DNA of 7,032 bases from Actinomycetota bacterium (GTDB lineage Bacteria; Actinomycetota; Actinomycetes; S36-B12; UBA5976), in assembly GCA_947486505.1 (NCBI GenBank), contig CANKTT010000074.1, positions 1-7,032 on the forward strand, written 5' to 3'. Both the position numbers and the translations under genes were made by a program. The notes beneath the pieces were generated by a model. That model did not search any database. It saw only the letters and a list, made by a program, of their open reading frames with translations, and was not told the DNA's origin. Positions 6,038-7,032 of the stretch are shown one piece after another. Positions within the stretch are counted from its first letter, which is position 1, and every line of letters starts with the position of its first letter.

Positions 6038-6823
6038 ATGACCATGATTTTGCTGCCACCATCAGAAGGCAAAACTGATGCAACTGGAAAACGAAAGTTA
6101 GATTTCAAGAATCTTTCGTTTCCAGAGTTAACCAAACAGCGTCAAGATTTGGCAGCAGCAGTTGTTGTCATGGCAAATGGCCCAGCCGCCAAGGCTCGCA
6201 CCGCCCTTGCAATCAGCGCTAAGCAAGATTTTGAAATCGAACGCGACCAGAAACTATTGACCGCAGCAACTGGTCCAGCCTGGTCGGTGTACACCGGAGT
6301 GCTTTATGACGCAATCGAAATTGATTCCCTGAGTGCAAAAGCTAAATCCAAGTTTGAATCTGAAAATTTCGTTGTGTCCGCATTGTTTGGACTTGTCAAT
6401 GTCACGGATCAAATTCCTGCCTATCGACTATCGGGAGACACGGTAGTTCCAAAAATCGGATCGCTGACTACGTTTTGGAGTGACTCAATCACGTCCTTGA
6501 TCTCCGAGCAAGATGAGTTTGTTATAGATCTGCGTTCGGGTAATTACGTAAAGCTCGGACCAACTGACAAATCCATCGCCGATCAAGTAGTAGTCCCACG
6601 AATTATGCAGAAGATGCCTAAAGGGGCGCCTAAAGTTGTGAGTCATTCAAATAAGGCAACTAAGGGGAGATTGGTTAGAACTTTGGCCCAGTCGACTAAG
6701 TCGGTAGCGAGTGTTGAGCAGCTGGCTGATTTGGCGGCGAAAGTAGCCCTGGATGTAAAGATCATGAAGCCAACCAAAGCTGGTTCACCATGGGGACTCG
6801 ACGTAATTGTTGAGGTTTTGTAA
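6038..6823 (+). CDS. yaaA: YaaA-family peroxide stress protein (DUF328/UPF0246)
   Basis: This is a 261-residue member of the YaaA family (E. coli YaaA is 258 aa). In E. coli, YaaA is induced by peroxide through OxyR and lowers free intracellular iron, limiting Fenton damage; DNA binding has also been reported. Family features seen are the N-terminal ILLPPSEGKT (about 4-13), WSVYTGVLYDAIEID near residues 83-97, the core VVSALFGLVNVTDQIPAYRLS (about 111-131) interrupted in family style, and the C-terminal SHSNKATKGRLVRTL segment (about 203-217). No signal peptide or membrane segment is seen. ATG 6038 and ATG 6044 are both possible starts; the latter (MILLPPSEGK) resembles homologues slightly more, and neither has a clear Shine-Dalgarno. 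The 9-bp gap after RNase HI suggests translation coupled to the upstream gene. A second peroxide-defence gene, ahpE, lies about 2.2 kb upstream. Confidence 0.92.
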   Translation: MTMILLPPSEGKTDATGKRKLDFKNLSFPELTKQRQDLAAAVVVMANGPAAKARTALAISAKQDFEIERDQKLLTAATGPAWSVYTGVLYDAIEIDSLSAKAKSKFESENFVVSALFGLVNVTDQIPAYRLSGDTVVPKIGSLTTFWSDSITSLISEQDEFVIDLRSGNYVKLGPTDKSIADQVVVPRIMQKMPKGAPKVVSHSNKATKGRLVRTLAQSTKSVASVEQLADLAAKVALDVKIMKPTKAGSPWGLDVIVEVL

Positions 6824-6824
6824 C

Positions 6825-6843
6825 CCAATTAGTCACTAATTGG
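6825..6843 (+). terminator. Palindrome after yaaA, possible weak terminator
   Basis: CCAATTAG (6825-6832) and CTAATTGG (6836-6843) are perfect 8-bp arms separated by TCA, beginning 1 base after the yaaA stop codon. The following AATTAATTCTTAAAA is AT-rich but lacks a T-run, so termination would be weak or the element may protect the mRNA 3' end. A binding site for a dimeric regulator is an alternative. Confidence 0.45.
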
Positions 6844-6862
6844 AATTAATTCTTAAAACCCC

Positions 6863-6891
6863 TTGCCATGACCTTTTCTCAGGCGTAGGAA
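6863..6891 (+). promoter_or_regulatory. Candidate promoter for the structured RNA or downstream gene
   Basis: TTGCCA (6863-6868) and TAGGAA (6886-6891) are separated by exactly 17 bp and match the sigma-70-type -35 and -10 boxes at 4 of 6 positions each. The start of transcription would fall near 6897-6899, at the base of a long stem. No ORF of note follows in the window, in keeping with a non-coding or leader RNA. Confidence 0.45.
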
Positions 6892-6893
6892 TG

Positions 6894-7032
6894 AGTTAGT
6901 TAGAAAATGTCGCCCCGGTTGGATCATTGCCAAGCGTCGTCGATGCTAGTAAGAGCATCCCCGCAGGGCAAAGGCAATTTCTATCTAATTGAGACCCCGC
7001 AGTAACTCATACTTATTGCGGGGTCTTCTCCA
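6894..7032 (+). ncRNA. Putative structured RNA or 5' leader with terminator, class not recognised
   Basis: This 139-nt stretch has no gene but nested complementarity. An 18-position outer stem pairs 6894-6911 with 6973-6990, with only a U-U and an A-A mismatch. Inside, GCCC (6912-6915) can pair with GGGC (6966-6969), TTGG (6919-6922) with CCAA (6930-6933), and GATGCT (6942-6947) with AGCATC (6954-6959) around an AGTAAG loop. This gives a plausible branched fold. As an alternative, TTGCC (6927-6931) pairs with GGCAA (6967-6971). A strong terminator hairpin follows directly. The layout fits either a small RNA or a riboswitch-like attenuator for a gene beyond the window edge. I could not match it to RNase P RNA, tmRNA, 4.5S RNA or a riboswitch class I know. 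Structure is seen; function is inferred. Confidence 0.45.
6992..7030 (+). terminator. Strong hairpin terminator at the window edge
   Basis: AGACCCCGCA (6992-7001) and TGCGGGGTCT (7017-7026) form a perfect 10-bp stem around a 15-nt loop. TCTCCA follows, so the T-tract is poor within what is visible. It could end the putative structured RNA, or act as the terminator half of an attenuator. Read on the minus strand, it is followed by TCAATT and might also end a leftward transcript from a gene beyond the window. Confidence 0.65.

Noticed and set aside
6921..6940. TPP riboswitch, because GGATCATTGCCAAGCGTCG resembles the thi-box tail
   Set aside because: The obligatory CTGAGA element is missing and the surrounding stems do not match; the resemblance is superficial.
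6894..7032. RNase P RNA, tmRNA or 4.5S RNA at the window end
   Set aside because: The GAGGAAAGTCC and ACAGAA-type signatures of RNase P RNA, the tRNA-like TTCGATTCC end of tmRNA and the GGAAGGAAGCAG core of 4.5S RNA are absent on both strands.
1..7032. CRISPR array or insertion sequence
   Set aside because: No regularly spaced repeat series, transposase or terminal inverted repeats were seen on either strand.

Overview
The window looks like a chromosomal segment of a low- to mid-GC actinobacterium. A freshwater planktonic lineage such as Nanopelagicales (acI) would fit, but that placement is inference. The evidence is the gene set: a homodimeric-type pyruvate dehydrogenase E1 (aceE), divergently paired with a DUF3052 gene and an AhpE-type peroxiredoxin, is a typical actinobacterial neighbourhood. 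The second half carries the actinobacterial pair of C4 zinc-ribbon coiled-coil protein and RNase HI. Codons are not GC-saturated and intergenic spaces are AT-rich, unlike Streptomyces or Mycobacterium.

Layout: aceE fills positions 6-2741 on the minus strand. A 152-bp divergent control region (2742-2893) separates it from plus-strand genes: DUF3052 (2894-3313) and ahpE (3363-3821), which ends in a strong GC-rich hairpin. A tRNA-Val(TAC) at 3999-4072 follows, closed by a textbook intrinsic terminator (4082-4108). A compact vapBC toxin-antitoxin module (4150-4769) sits right behind it, with a tandem 11-bp repeat at its promoter/start. Next comes a likely operon: zinc-ribbon coiled-coil protein (4845-5594), RNase HI (5591-6028, 4-nt overlap) and yaaA (6038-6823, 9-nt gap). 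The last 200 bases hold no gene. They contain a small palindrome, a promoter-like sequence, a long imperfect stem enclosing further hairpins, and a strong terminator at the window edge, which together look like a structured RNA or 5' leader.

Functionally, the conserved genes cover central carbon entry to acetyl-CoA (aceE), peroxide defence (ahpE, yaaA) and nucleic-acid maintenance (RNase HI). vapBC looks like an accessory insertion next to a tRNA gene. The most interesting unexplained signal is the structured element at 6863-7032. Secondary points are the vapBC operator repeats, a second cysteine in AhpE, the stand-alone RNase HI, and a perfect Shine-Dalgarno sequence without an ORF in the aceE leader.
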